A stretch of DNA of 22,372 bases from Candolleomyces eurysporus (Eukaryota > Basidiomycota > Agaricomycetes > Agaricales > Psathyrellaceae): NCBI GenBank assembly GCA_027579435.1, contig JANBPK010001340.1:1-22372 (forward strand). Direction: 5' to 3'. The notes beneath the pieces are model-generated. The model saw nothing but the letters and a program-made list of their open reading frames with translations. It did not search any database and was not told the origin of the DNA. Below are positions 1 to 9,966 of this stretch, in pieces (the first letter of the stretch is position 1; the number at the start of each line of letters is the position of its first letter). Made by a program: the position numbers and the translations under genes.

Positions 1-1880
1 AACGAGGTTTTGTGAGCAGAAGCTTTTCCGTTTGTAGTCACAGATAGACAGTCGAGGGGCGCAGTCGAGCTAAGAGGTTTGGAGCTTTGAACGTGTGATG
101 CTCCAAAGACAGTAGTCAAAATTTGAACAGACCTTCAGGAACAAGCTCGCCAGGATCTCTTCCACAGAGTGCGGAGCGCGGGTGCAGATGAGCCTAAATC
201 TCCTACCCCACTGCCTGCCCCGAAAGCGGAGACATCGATTCATTAAACAGATGACCTAGAAAGCCCGTGTCCATCGACATCGATCAAGTATGTCGTGCGT
301 TTCTGGGAAAAAAATGAGGGGGAACTTGCCTCCTAATACCGTATTCATCGAAGCGGAATCCGGACGATGTATGTACTGAGGTCACGAATCCAACACTTCC
401 AATCCTGGCCATTGTCTGGGTCGAGTTTCCACTGCCAGGAACCAATTTCCACATCATTGGGCGACCGGATGCAGAGCAAGACGTAGCTCAAGGAACGAGA
501 GGAATCAAATTTGGTTCGCCATTCATCCAGAGTCGTTAACGGTGCAAGGGAGGGATATTAGGATATGAAAATAGGGAGAGCCAAAGGTATCAGCGTTACA
601 TCGCCAACCTTTTGGGGGAGCATTCCTGCAATGGGTTTCGGGGAACACATGTTTGTTGGAAATTTCTGAGCAATGCGGTTTACAGGTCGCACAGATCAGC
701 CGCACTTCCAGCGTCTTCTCGGGTAAAAGTAAATGAATATCATTATTCGGCAGAACTGAGTAGAAGGAAGTACGTCGGAATGTTGAGAACGAGCGGCTCT
801 GGTGATCCAGAGAACCTGTGATGTCCGTGACAAGGCGAACGTGAAGAGCACACACCAAGGAATAGAGTATATCCAAGGACCTACCGAGGTCTCGAATAGT
901 GCAAGTGATTGATAATATTTACACCTTGCCAACAGGTCCTTGCATTCAGCTGAGCTACGATGTATTGGAATGGGATTGGATGAGCAAGAAGTTGGGTGGC
1001 AGGTTCCGAGTGAATTGGACAAAAAGCCGAATAGTTATCAACAAACAAGAATCTTCAGCTCGGAGATGGAAGGGACATCGATACCTTGCCTTGGCTGTGC
1101 ACGCATGGCCAGCGGTCCTAAGACCTCCGTCGAGAAGCCCTTTCGGTGCAAAAACAATGCCAGGTCGTCAATTTCGACGACAGCGGGGAGCTTCGGAGTG
1201 ATCTTCGTATGTAGCAGGTTAGGCAGAAAACGTCGAGCACGGCCGTTTCTCCTGGCAGAAAGGTATACCCCAGCAACGTCGACGGTGATTGCTTTCGATA
1301 ACTACGCCTTCCAATGAGCGACAATCACTTTCGAGGATGAGCAGACAGTCGATCGCGGAGATTGGCTGAGCGATAGACAAGGATAGTGATAGACGTTTAG
1401 GTTGACGTGCCCTAATGTCCGACGACGGCTCAAACGATCCTACGTTCAGGATATCATGTAAAGTCGTGAGGAGGCAAATTGGAATAATACCCGTCGAGAG
1501 TGTTGCTCCCGTATCACCGCGTAGCCCACGTATCTGTTACACAAGGAAGCACCTTCAGAGAGATTTTCTTGCAAGGTGTTAGTGTGGGCACACATGAGCC
1601 TCCTGACGTGGTTTCCTGGAACCAAGGATTGCTCGGTATGGTTCCCATGGCCATCAATATCTGGACTGCCGAGTGATCCGCCTCGCGGATAAAAGCTCCA
1701 GGTTCCACGGCTAACTTGGTGTAGTGTATAGAAGGTAGAAAAAAAGATCAATGAATAGTGATAATAATGCGAGCAATTCATTTTCACTCACGATACCGGA
1801 TGGTTTCGAGCCTACCAGAGAGCTCCATCTGCAAGGAAAAACGTCCTATTAGTGCCGGACTTCTACTCGAGGTCTGAGTC
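1..1880. other. Region without a recognised gene
   Basis: I recognise no conserved protein here. Open frames of 60-125 codons occur on both strands and overlap each other, as expected by chance. On the minus strand, between about 1430 and 1080, there are frames with protein-like codon use, but I could not join them into one consistent spliced model. The only piece with convincing splice borders is the short exon at 1792-1828, listed separately. The far right edge (from about 1890) is the downstream flank of the first lectin gene. Confidence 0.5.
1446..1828 (-). CDS. Possible first exons of an unidentified spliced minus-strand gene
   Basis: Positions 1828-1792 (minus) form a 37-nt exon starting with ATG. 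It is preceded by a pyrimidine-rich acceptor (TTTTTCCTTGCAG) and followed by a consensus donor (GTGAGTG). After a candidate intron of roughly 80 nt, two acceptors only a few bases apart (CAAG or TTAG, around 1710) lead into two different open frames. One runs to about 1514 and the other to a stop at 1446. Neither product is recognised, and I cannot choose between the frames or find the 3' end. The exon could equally be a 5'-untranslated exon. What I see is a good acceptor-ATG-donor arrangement; that it belongs to a gene is inference. Confidence 0.25.
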
Positions 1881-1889
1881 TTCTGTGCA

Positions 1890-3690
1890 ATTTGACACAG
1901 ATTCAATGCCTGCGTCTACGTTCTCGTAAACCCTCAGCTAATAAAACCCTTGAGTAGTCAGTTCTGTGATGGACTAAGCTCGTTGGAGGCCAAGATTTAA
2001 ATTCAACCTCAGTGGCTCTATCAAGCAGGGCCAATCAGTTGTCCGCGATACTACTACTATTCAGTACGTGGCAAGCTACAAACAATTCTTTCTCGGCCCG
2101 ATTCAATTTACTACATATTCGCCATCCAGCGGACGGTTTTGCTGGTTGTCCAACCACCGTTCAAGCTAAATTCCTTATTGATGCTTTGGTGGGGTTTGAA
2201 GTTGCCATTCCCATCGTTATACGACACCCAAACATCGTCGCTCCCAAACCCAATGATATCCACAGCCCCATCTCCCGTCAAATCAGCGAGGAACCTAGGG
2301 TGCTTGTCAACTTGCCATGGATCGCACCCAAAGCAGTGAGTGACAATTTTCGGTTCTTGGAACGTTCCATCTCCGTTACCAAATGCAACATAGACGCCTG
2401 GATTGCCGAACCCGACGATATCCCCAAGGCCGTTTCCGTTCATATCAGCAATGAATCGGGGATGTTTGTCGACCTTCCACACTCCTGAACCAAAGTCCTT
2501 GAGGACGAGTTTCGGCACTTGGAAAGTCCCATCTCCATTATTCAACGCGACGTACACTCCAGCTTCTCCGAAGCCGATTATGTCAGGTTTTCCATCGCCC
2601 GTGAGGTCCGCTAGGGTACGCGGGTGCCTTTCAATCCTCCATCCACTAGAGTACGTGAGGTTGTTGTAGATGGCGGTCCTAGGCCCCTCGAATGTACCAT
2701 CCCCCTTTCCAAAAGCAACAAAGACCCTGCTTTCGCCAAACGCGACGATATCAAGGTTTCCATCCCCATTAACATCAGCCAAGAACCGGAGGTGTCGATC
2801 CAACTTCCAGCCTCCAGCACTGAATCCAAAGTCGTTGAGGACAAGACGGGCAGGGGCGTAGGTCCCGCTNCCGTTATTGAGCGAGACGAAGACACCCTCG
2901 TCGCCGAAACCNATGATATCGACGNACCCGGTCTTGCGCAAGTCGGCCACGTAGCGGANGTGTTTATCGACCCTCCAATTGCCGGCTAACAAGCCAAAAT
3001 CGCCNAGGGCGAGGGAGATGGGAGAGAACGATTTTCCTCTGTTACGAGAAATATAGACGCCGGCGTCACCGAAGCCAATGATGTCGCCGAGACCGTTTCC
3101 TGTGGTGTCGCCCACGAGACGGACATGTTTTTCAACTCGCCAGCCAGTGTTGTAGCTGAAGTCGGCGATTGCAAGTTTGGTGGTGGGTTGTATGCTGTTG
3201 CGCAGGATGGTCACGCCATCAAGGCCGAAGCCGACGATATCGCCTGTGCCTACGCGGCGAGTAGGAACTGGAAAAGAGGGTGAAGTTGGTCAGTGTGATG
3301 CTTTAACCCTCCAGGGGTATATGACGGGTCAGCACCTGGACGCTCTTGAGTGATTATCATCGAGGAGTTGACTTTGGAGTAGATCTAAAGAGAAATTGGG
3401 CCCTGGGAGACGAGAGCGTCTTAACCGGTCTTGAACAATTTCTCAAGGACGCTATGTCCCTCATGACCGGGACTCAATCGGAAGACCTGAACCAAGGAGG
3501 CGTTTACTACCTTCTCAACATAGATTCAAATGGTCAGGGAATATAAAGCTCACGAATGGTGACATCCGAAATGATTACATAGAATTGTACCACTTCGGAC
3601 ACGGCCTTGTCTGGTCACCTGAAGGCCCGGGATGGGACGAGAGAACCGGGGATAAGGATGTCTATCGCAAGTGGCGGAAGAGGCCGCACT
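1890..3690. repeat. Tandem duplication, unit A (carries lectin gene A)
   Basis: This block is repeated at about 3990-5945. Similarity starts downstream of the lectin gene, with the shared string GCCTGCGTCTACGTTCTCGT at 1909-1928 and again at 4009-4028. It runs through the whole coding region and the single intron. It ends some 330 nt beyond the start codon, where both units share a string like AAGTGG..GAAGA..GCCGCACTG. Coding parts are very similar, while the 5' and 3' flanks have diverged and contain indels, so the duplication is old enough for neutral drift. Unit borders are approximate because I aligned them by eye. Confidence 0.8.
2111..3360 (-). CDS. PVL-type seven-bladed beta-propeller lectin, copy A
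   Basis: Exons on the minus strand are 3360-3336 (25 nt) and 3267-2111, with a 68-nt intron; the product is 393 aa. It is built of FG-GAP/VCBS-type repeats of about 52-56 residues. Each has W-x-(V/I/L)-x-(K/R)-H-x-R, then a calcium-loop-like D-x-(N/T)-G-(D/N)-G, then D-I-(I/V)-G-F-G. There are six complete repeats, the first Trp falling near residue 51. The C-terminus carries only the first half of a seventh (KTVRWMANM), and the N-terminus supplies the other half (GTGDIVGFG). The order and terminal layout match the Psathyrella velutina lectin (PVL), a GlcNAc- and sialic acid-binding, calcium-binding fungal protein. No signal peptide is visible. The start is chosen because the short exon restores the PVL-like N-terminus (PVPTR). 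Five N bases at 2870-3005 leave several residues undetermined. Sugar specificity is inferred from the family only. Confidence 0.85.
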
Positions 3691-3989
3691 GTCGAGATAT
3701 AGACACGTGGACCAGTAGGTCAAGAACCTGCAAACCGGCAACCCAGACCGTTGATGGACATGGGTCGGCAACCTTGCCGAGCCATACAATTTGCGGGTTG
3801 ACTACTCTCTGATTCCGTAGATAATGCTGGTTAACCCTTTCCGGAGTGTCTACAAAGCCACTGGTCTGAAAAGCGCCTTTTGCAAATATTCTCCTCAACG
3901 AGGTGTCTCTGGCTCTCCAAAAGGATAAGCTTTGATATTCGACGTAGACACCTACATAGGTGCCAAATTTATCATTTATGTCGCCGCTG

Positions 3990-5945
3990 CAACTAGACAG
4001 ATTGAACGCCTGCGTCTACGTTCTCGTGAGCCCTTAGCTAATGAAACCCTTGGATAGTCAACTCTATGACAGACTAGGCTAGTTGGAGGGGTAGACATTT
4101 CAAAGTCTTGGATCTTGGATTTAAAAATCTGATTTTGCGAGAATAATCGATTTCTCTCCATCTCCATTTCATTCTGTCTTCACACGACTCTTTTCTTTTT
4201 TTACTTCAGCTCCTATTCAAACAGGCTTAATCTGATGTCCATGAGACTACTATTACTCGGTACACGACAAGCTACAAACATTCCTTCTCAGTCCGATTCG
4301 ATTTGTTTTACAAATTGGCAATCCATCGGACAGTCTTGTCCGGTGTCCAACCTTGGTTGAAGCTAAATTCCTGAGTGAAGTTGATGGGGGTTTTGAAGTT
4401 GCCATTCCCATCGTTGTACGACACCCAAACAGCGCCATCCCCGAACCCTATGACATCCGCAGCCCCATTTCCCGTCAAATCGGCGAGGAACCTAGGGTGC
4501 TTGTCAACTCGCCACGTATTACCGTACCCAAAATCGTTGACCACAATTTTCGGTTTTTGGAACGTTCCATCTCCATTACCAAATGCGACAAAGACGCCTG
4601 CATCGGCGAACCCAACGATATCCCCAAAGCCGTTCCCGTTCATATCAGCGACGAATCGGGGATGCTTGTCGACCTGCCACACTGATGAACCATAATCCTC
4701 GAGGGTGAGTTTCGGCGCTTGGAAAGTCCCATCTCCGTTATTCAACGCAACGTACACTCCAGCGTCGGAGAAGCCAATTATGTCGGGTGTCCCATCGCCT
4801 GTAAGGTCCGCCAGGGTGCGCGGGTGCTTGTCGATCTTCCATCCACTATAAGGCGTGAGGTCGTTGTGGATGACGGTTTGAGGCGCCTCGAATGTGCCAT
4901 CCCCATTTCCAAGAGCAACAAATACGTTGCTTTCGCCGAACGCGACGATATCAAGGTTCCCATTCCCATTAACATCGGCCAAAAACCTGAGGTGTCGGTC
5001 CAACCTCCAACCTCCAGCGTCGAACCCGAAGTCGTCGAGGACAAGACGCGCAGGGGCGTAGGTTCCGTTCCCGTTATTGAGGGAGACGAAGACACCCTTG
5101 TCGCCGAACCCAATGATATCGACGTATCCTTTCTTGCGCAGGTCGGCAACATAACGGACGTGTTTGTCGACAATCCAATTGCCGGCCACCAAGCCGAATT
5201 CGGGGAGGGCGAGGGAGACGGGGGAGAACGATTTTCCTTCGTTGCGAGAAATATAGACGCCCTCTTTTCCGAAGCCTATGATGTCGCTGAGACCATCTCC
5301 TGTGGTGTCGCCCACGAGACGGACGTGCTTTTCGACTCGCCAGCCTCCGGCGTCCTGGCCAAAGTCGGCGACGGCTAGTTTGGTGATGGGTTGCACGCTG
5401 TTGCGCATGATGGTCACGCCGTTGAGACCGAAGCCGACGATGTCGCCTGTGCCAACGCGGCGAGTGGGAACTGGAAAACAGGATCAAGTTGGTCAGTTAC
5501 CCTTCGGATGGAGATGTCATAACAGGTAAGCACCTGGACGTTCTTGAGTGATTATCATTGAGGAGTTGACTGTATTTGCAGGAGAGGCTCTGAGGAGGAA
5601 CTGGGAAGACAGAGCCTCTTGACTGGCCTTTAAGTACCTTTTCATCTCCACCCGGAACTAGGGTTCCAGATTGAAGGCGTCGTTCCTCCTGACCAACCTG
5701 ACAAGAGAAATCGAATAATGAAGGCGTGTACTGGTTTCTAAACGTAAGTCGAACCCTTGTTTCGATGGTCAGCAAACATCAAGCTCACGGGAGGGCGACA
5801 TCTGCAATGATAATGTGGAGTTAATCATATCGCTTCAAACATGGGCTCGTCCAGTCACCTAAAGGCCCAGGTCTAGAATGGGACGGTGGGAGAACCGAGA
5901 ATGAGTGTGTCTCTCGGAAGTGGTGAAGAAAGCCGCACTGCTTGA
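3990..5945. repeat. Tandem duplication, unit B (carries lectin gene B)
   Basis: This is the second unit of the direct duplication starting at about 1890, in the same orientation. Compared with unit A it has an insertion of roughly 130 nt downstream of the gene, at about 4090-4215, which is rich in pyrimidines. Its intron is also shorter (63 against 68 nt). About 300 nt of unrelated sequence separates the two units. The region upstream of the start codon, which should contain the promoter, is clearly related in both units but much more diverged than the coding sequence. Confidence 0.8.
4308..5558 (-). CDS. PVL-type seven-bladed beta-propeller lectin, copy B
   Basis: Exons on the minus strand are 5558-5534 (25 nt) and 5470-4308, with a 63-nt intron (GTGCTTAC..TTTTCCAG, branch-like CTGAC); the product is 395 aa. 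The architecture matches copy A: six full blades with W-x-V-x-K-H-x-R and DIIGFG-type motifs, plus a seventh blade split between the C-terminus (KTVRWIANL) and the N-terminus (GTGDIVGFG). This copy has no ambiguous bases and keeps cleaner blade motifs than copy A; for example, its sixth blade begins GNTWRVDKH where copy A reads CDPWQVDKH. By family it should bind GlcNAc-type glycans and calcium, and with no visible secretion signal it may be cytosolic or leave the cell by a non-classical route. An in-frame stretch encoding VNSS directly before the ATG is also conserved in copy A, so a slightly longer 5' coding part is not excluded. Confidence 0.87.
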
Positions 5946-7045
5946 TCTTGGGTCTTTGCTAGTTGTCATTCAGCTTGAAGCAAATAAAAAGCAAATTTGT
6001 ACGAGTAGTACAAGATAATCCATTCGCCAGTGAGTCTGTCACAGTGTTTCGGAGGGTACGAAGTCCCGATCGTCTTATGACCATCTTATGAAACGTACCA
6101 ATATTTATGGCCGCATCAGCTAAGATGACCACGGGAAAGACCAGAGCATGCTCCTCAATCTGCTAACTTGGCTCCGGAGTTTTGAACGCCCGGAATTCAT
6201 GGAGTACATTTCGTCTGTCGCGGCAAAAGATGGGGTGCTGAATGTTCTGGCTATCACATATTTACAAGGCTCGTGTGGAATCCTCATTGGCACTGGAACC
6301 CTATTCATCTGGTGGTACAAAACCGTTCCTGAGGGCAATGGCTACTAAGCCTGCACTCTGTCAAGCTTCATTGTCACGTTGTTCTCCCAGGCAAGGCCAT
6401 TGACAGACCTTGTTGTATGCCGAACTTCTCCGCACTTTGAAGCGGTGGGATTAATCATTTTACTTGCCACTGTGTCAAAAAAAACAACAAGCGAGCGACA
6501 GAAACCACGAACGATTGAGTCTCGCGCACATCCTTACCGACCGGCGATTGGGAACTCCTACCTTCCAATGGTGGGAGTCGCTTGTGAGAGTGTGGCCTTC
6601 CCGTTGATGCATGAATGCTATCCACTTCCAATCCTCAAATATATTGGCTGTTCATTCGTGTTTTTGCAAGGATTGGCACACATAAGGCCTCTAAAGAGAA
6701 ATGTCTTCCTTGTTGTGGCGTGCCTCGGCAACCCGGCACGTCTAGCTATGGTGCGCTGAATGATGGCGCTTGCCCCCAGCGTCCATTGAATTTTACAAAT
6801 CACCTGTTGGGCTCATTGGCATTAGTTTCCATTACGGTCATTTTCGACAATAACTATTCTATCGGCGGAGCGGATGCAAAGGCGTCAAGATTCTGCGGCC
6901 TTAATCAGGGCGAAACCCTCCCATCCAAGAGTGCGCCGCTTGACGGGACTCGGCATAATTGACTCTCCTCTGCTAACTACCTTCCAGCCTAAATCCCTTC
7001 ATCCCCTTTCTTTTCGTGAGTCTGAAGGCGTCAGTATCTAGAGCC
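5946..7045. other. Intergenic region with weak ORFs
   Basis: No recognised gene lies here. The plus-strand ORF at 6148-6348 is listed separately as a weak candidate. Longer open frames on the plus strand at 6379-6759 and 6615-6962 overlap each other and match no family I know. The last 80 nt, just before 7046, are pyrimidine-rich (CCCCTTTCTTTTC), as is common just upstream of basidiomycete start codons. Confidence 0.5.
6148..6348 (+). CDS. Weak hypothetical ORF, 66 aa, partly hydrophobic
   Basis: This is an unspliced ATG-to-stop frame of 66 codons. The C-terminal half is hydrophobic (ITYLQGSCGILIGTGTLFIW), which could form one membrane span. I do not recognise it. There is no clear promoter, and the frame is short enough to be chance. 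It could also be one exon of a longer gene, but I found no convincing splice partners. Confidence 0.15.
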   Translation: MLLNLLTWLRSFERPEFMEYISSVAAKDGVLNVLAITYLQGSCGILIGTGTLFIWWYKTVPEGNGY

Positions 7046-7295
7046 ATGGCCGATTCCAACCCTACGGTTCCAATTCAATTGAAACAGGGTCCCAACGATA
7101 AGGACGTCTTCGATCGACTAATAGGGAAACCTGCCTTTCTCTGCCTGTTCTGATCGATCGATTTATTTACCAATCTCAGAGCTTCCCCACAGGCCACAAG
7201 GTCTCATCGACCCCAAATTTTCAATCCTTTCGTTCGCGGTATACGATGATAATGCGTATCCCAACCTTGTGGATCATTCGCTCCCAATAAGTTGA
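7046..7295 (+). CDS. Possible small two-exon gene, product unknown
   Basis: The ATG lies in a good context (GAGCCATGG) after a pyrimidine-rich leader. Exon 7046-7146, an intron of 46 nt (7147-7192, ending CTTCCCCACAG) and exon 7193-7295 would give 67 aa, starting MADSNPTVPIQLKQG and ending in a TGA. Codon use on both sides of the intron looks protein-like, but I recognise no family. The gene may be longer. A further protein-like frame ends at 7557 (C-terminus LYLNSRITA), and donors such as GTATAC (about 7239) could connect to it, but several splice solutions are equally good. The donor used here (GTTCTG) is weak. It could be a relic. Confidence 0.3.
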
Positions 7296-8029
7296 TCTTA
7301 TCCAATTGTTATGGAGGTCGAATTCGATATCTATCCAAATGCGTACCGCATGCCCTGATAAAGACGCCTTTCAGAGTTATCAATGGGCCCTCTTTTCTCC
7401 GAGCATCGAATGTCTGACTCACAGTGTCTAGCCTAGCCACACGGGACCGGGCACACCCCATCGTCCCCGCACCCTCCGATGTCCTCGAATCATCGCGGGT
7501 CTTCCGTCGCCTTGTGGCGGACAACGTTCTGTATCTCAATTCTCGAATCACCGCTTAATCGACGGTAGCATTCTTGTTATAGGAGAAACGATACAAGCTG
7601 GACGGGGATCTCACCCTCGACTGATCAAAACTTTGATTTTTCTCTCTTCTTCGGTTTTAGTACACATCTTTCTATATGCTAATAGCGATACACGAGTAAA
7701 GTATGTATACTACGGCCCATTCCCCCGGAGACTCCATGTCCATGCTTAAATCTCTATATGTAGAATATAAGAGAGAGTGAATTTCTATGACTAGGATGGG
7801 ACGAAGAAATTGTCCGTGAAGGTAATACATAGAGTATAGAGTTGATGTACAAGCGAACAGATTTACAAACATCAAAATAGGACGACTATACAAGAAATGC
7901 ACGAAACGAGCCCAGACCTAAACCAGAATACAGAAGATACCAAAGGACGCAACCTGTCAATTTTGAGGAGGGTAAGAGAGAGAGCGAGGTGTCGCATGGT
8001 GAACGTGCGGATGGTGTCCACCGTTCCCA
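7296..8029. other. Downstream flank of the regulator gene, with possible extra exon
   Basis: The part at about 7420-7557 contains a plus-strand frame with protein-like codon use that ends at a TAA at 7555-7557, and may be the last exon of the candidate gene at 7046. From about 7600 to 8029 the sequence is AT-richer and without credible coding. It probably holds the 3' untranslated region of the minus-strand Zn2Cys6 gene that stops at 8030. Confidence 0.35.
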
Positions 8030-9966
8030 TTAATCTCCGATGGGGAGATTCAAGCGAAAGGATTGGTGAGCCATACCACGAACTCTCGTCGTGTGAGGGT
8101 CGCCAGCTGATTCAGGACCCACAGATCCCATCCCAGCGGCGCTATGATGTGGATCACCAAAGGTACCAGGCGAATGTGACATATTCTGGGCAGCTTGAGT
8201 CTGCCCTGCTATGGATAGGCTTCCATCTTGAGCGACTAGATGTTCTGGAAGGGTAGCCTCAGAGTGAAGGAGTCTAAATGACGATTCCGTGGCGGTGGAG
8301 CTCGAACCAGAGGTCCCTGCACCGCGTAACGAATTGGAAGGTGGTCGTAGTTCGACCCATGTTGGCGTAATGGGAGCACTGTGGGCAATGCTCATGCCAG
8401 GGGCATCGGCGTGATGTTGCAAAGTCTGCGTATCCACCGGAATGGGAGAGTAGTCTCCTTGTCCTTGTACCTGGTAACGAGAGAGACCGACGCTTTCAGA
8501 ATGAGCGAGATTGCTCACATCGCCCCCGCTACTCCCACCCCCCGAATATGCAGTATTTGTGGAATCACCGAGTGAGACGTGATAGCTAGACCTATGGTTA
8601 GCCGCTCGAACGATCACTGAAAAACACTGTACCCACTGATTGAGTGCACTAGGCGTCTGGGCCAACACATTCTGTGAATGGAAACGATGCTGCATCTGCT
8701 GTTGTTGATCCAAAACGGGTGCTTGCGCGAGGACCAAACGGGAATTCCTAACAGCTTCTGGGTACGACGGCTGGATCAAAGAGACGGGTTCGCCCCCCTG
8801 CACATACATTTGTTGATGCTGTGGTAGTGCGGCAGGCTCCTGAGCAGCGTAGCCCTCTGTCGCATCCGTCCTTGGCACTCCGGTCGAGTGATAGACGGAT
8901 TGTGTGGGAGGATGAGCAAAGTAGAGCGAGTGTNGGGGGGGCCGTATTGCTGCCGTGACCTGCGTTTAGTCGGTAGTGGTTCGACGTCGTTTCTAGCTGA
9001 AGGTTTGGTGGTCGAGGTCGGTCGGCACGGTGCTCGCTCAACGACAAAGAGTTACGGCGAGACCGTGTTGGTGAAATTGAGGGTTGTTGAGGAATACCGA
9101 CCCGCCCCTCGCGCAAGGACGTTAGTATGGTCGGAATGTCGAAGTAGTCCGACGAACCGGTGCTACTCGATGTGTTCGTGCTAGAGCTACGGTTTCTCGA
9201 GCTCGCCGTTTGTTCCCCGACGTCTGAAGGTGTTTGAGCGAGCTTGGGTTTCGGTTTGTTGGGTCCACGGACCCTTCCTTCCTTCGCGTACTCGCAGACG
9301 AGCCCCCGGCTGATACAGCGTTTGCAGGATGGATGGTCGCCGCTGCACTTTGGGGACGATGAGAAGACGTAAGGCGAGACATCAATGAAAGCGTACCTTC
9401 GCCTTTCGTGTACGACACTTTTCGCAAGCCTGAGCTGTGCGTAACCGAGGGTGGTCCGGTGTACGATAAAATATCCCAGTGGCGGGATCGAGGGAGCCGG
9501 CGAGAGGTCCATGGCGCCCTGGATGAGGGTACGACCCTACAGCGAGAGCGGTGGCTGGAGGCGGTGATAACCGTGGTGGGGCAAATGGCGAAGCGCTCGG
9601 AAATGAATCGTAAGAGTCTGGCATTCCTGACGCCATGCTCGTGGATAGTCCTTGCTCGTACGGTGGCCAGCTTTGGGGGGAGCCATGATGATATCCACCT
9701 GGCTTTGGGTGGTGAATCTCCGAAGGTGCCGGATACAAATCGTGGTGGGCATTTGGGAAACAGCCTGACTGGGCAACACTCGCCATTGACAGATTGTGTG
9801 TAGGATTAGAGGGCTGTTGTGAAGCGTGCGGATGCACGCGAGTACCGTCGGAACGAGAGAATGCGGAAGAAGTCGTTTGTTCTGAGAATGACCCAGCGGG
9901 ATAGAAATTAGAGCGCTCCTGTAGTAGCATGTCGTCAGGGGGAGGTGGTCGAACTTTAGGGTCCAT
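8030..9966 (-). CDS. Zn2Cys6 (Gal4-type) transcription factor
   Basis: Exons on the minus strand are 9966-9397 and 9347-8030, joined by a 49-nt intron (GTACGC..CCAAAG) that falls inside the zinc cluster. The joined protein (about 628 aa) has a canonical C-X2-C-X6-C-X6-C-X2-C-X6-C cluster at residues 181-208 (CEKCRTRKAK then CSGDHPSC..C..C), so it should bind DNA in the nucleus. The rest is low-complexity, rich in Pro, Ser, Gln and His; I see no fungal-specific regulator domain. The cluster is unusually far from the N-terminus for this family. The reading frame breaks once, at a C run with an N (8934-8941), and removing one base joins two clearly coding frames. I start at 9966 because a pyrimidine-rich leader precedes it; an in-frame ATG at 10098 would add 44 residues. 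Targets are unknown. Confidence 0.85.

Noticed and set aside
2403..2895. Open frames overlapping lectin copy A in other frames
   Set aside because: They are shadows of the repetitive blade codons; the minus-strand lectin frame explains the region fully.
8880..8960. A short intron to explain the frame change in the Zn2Cys6 gene
   Set aside because: Coding-like sequence continues right up to both sides of the C run, leaving no room for an intron of normal length. A one-base error beside an N is simpler.
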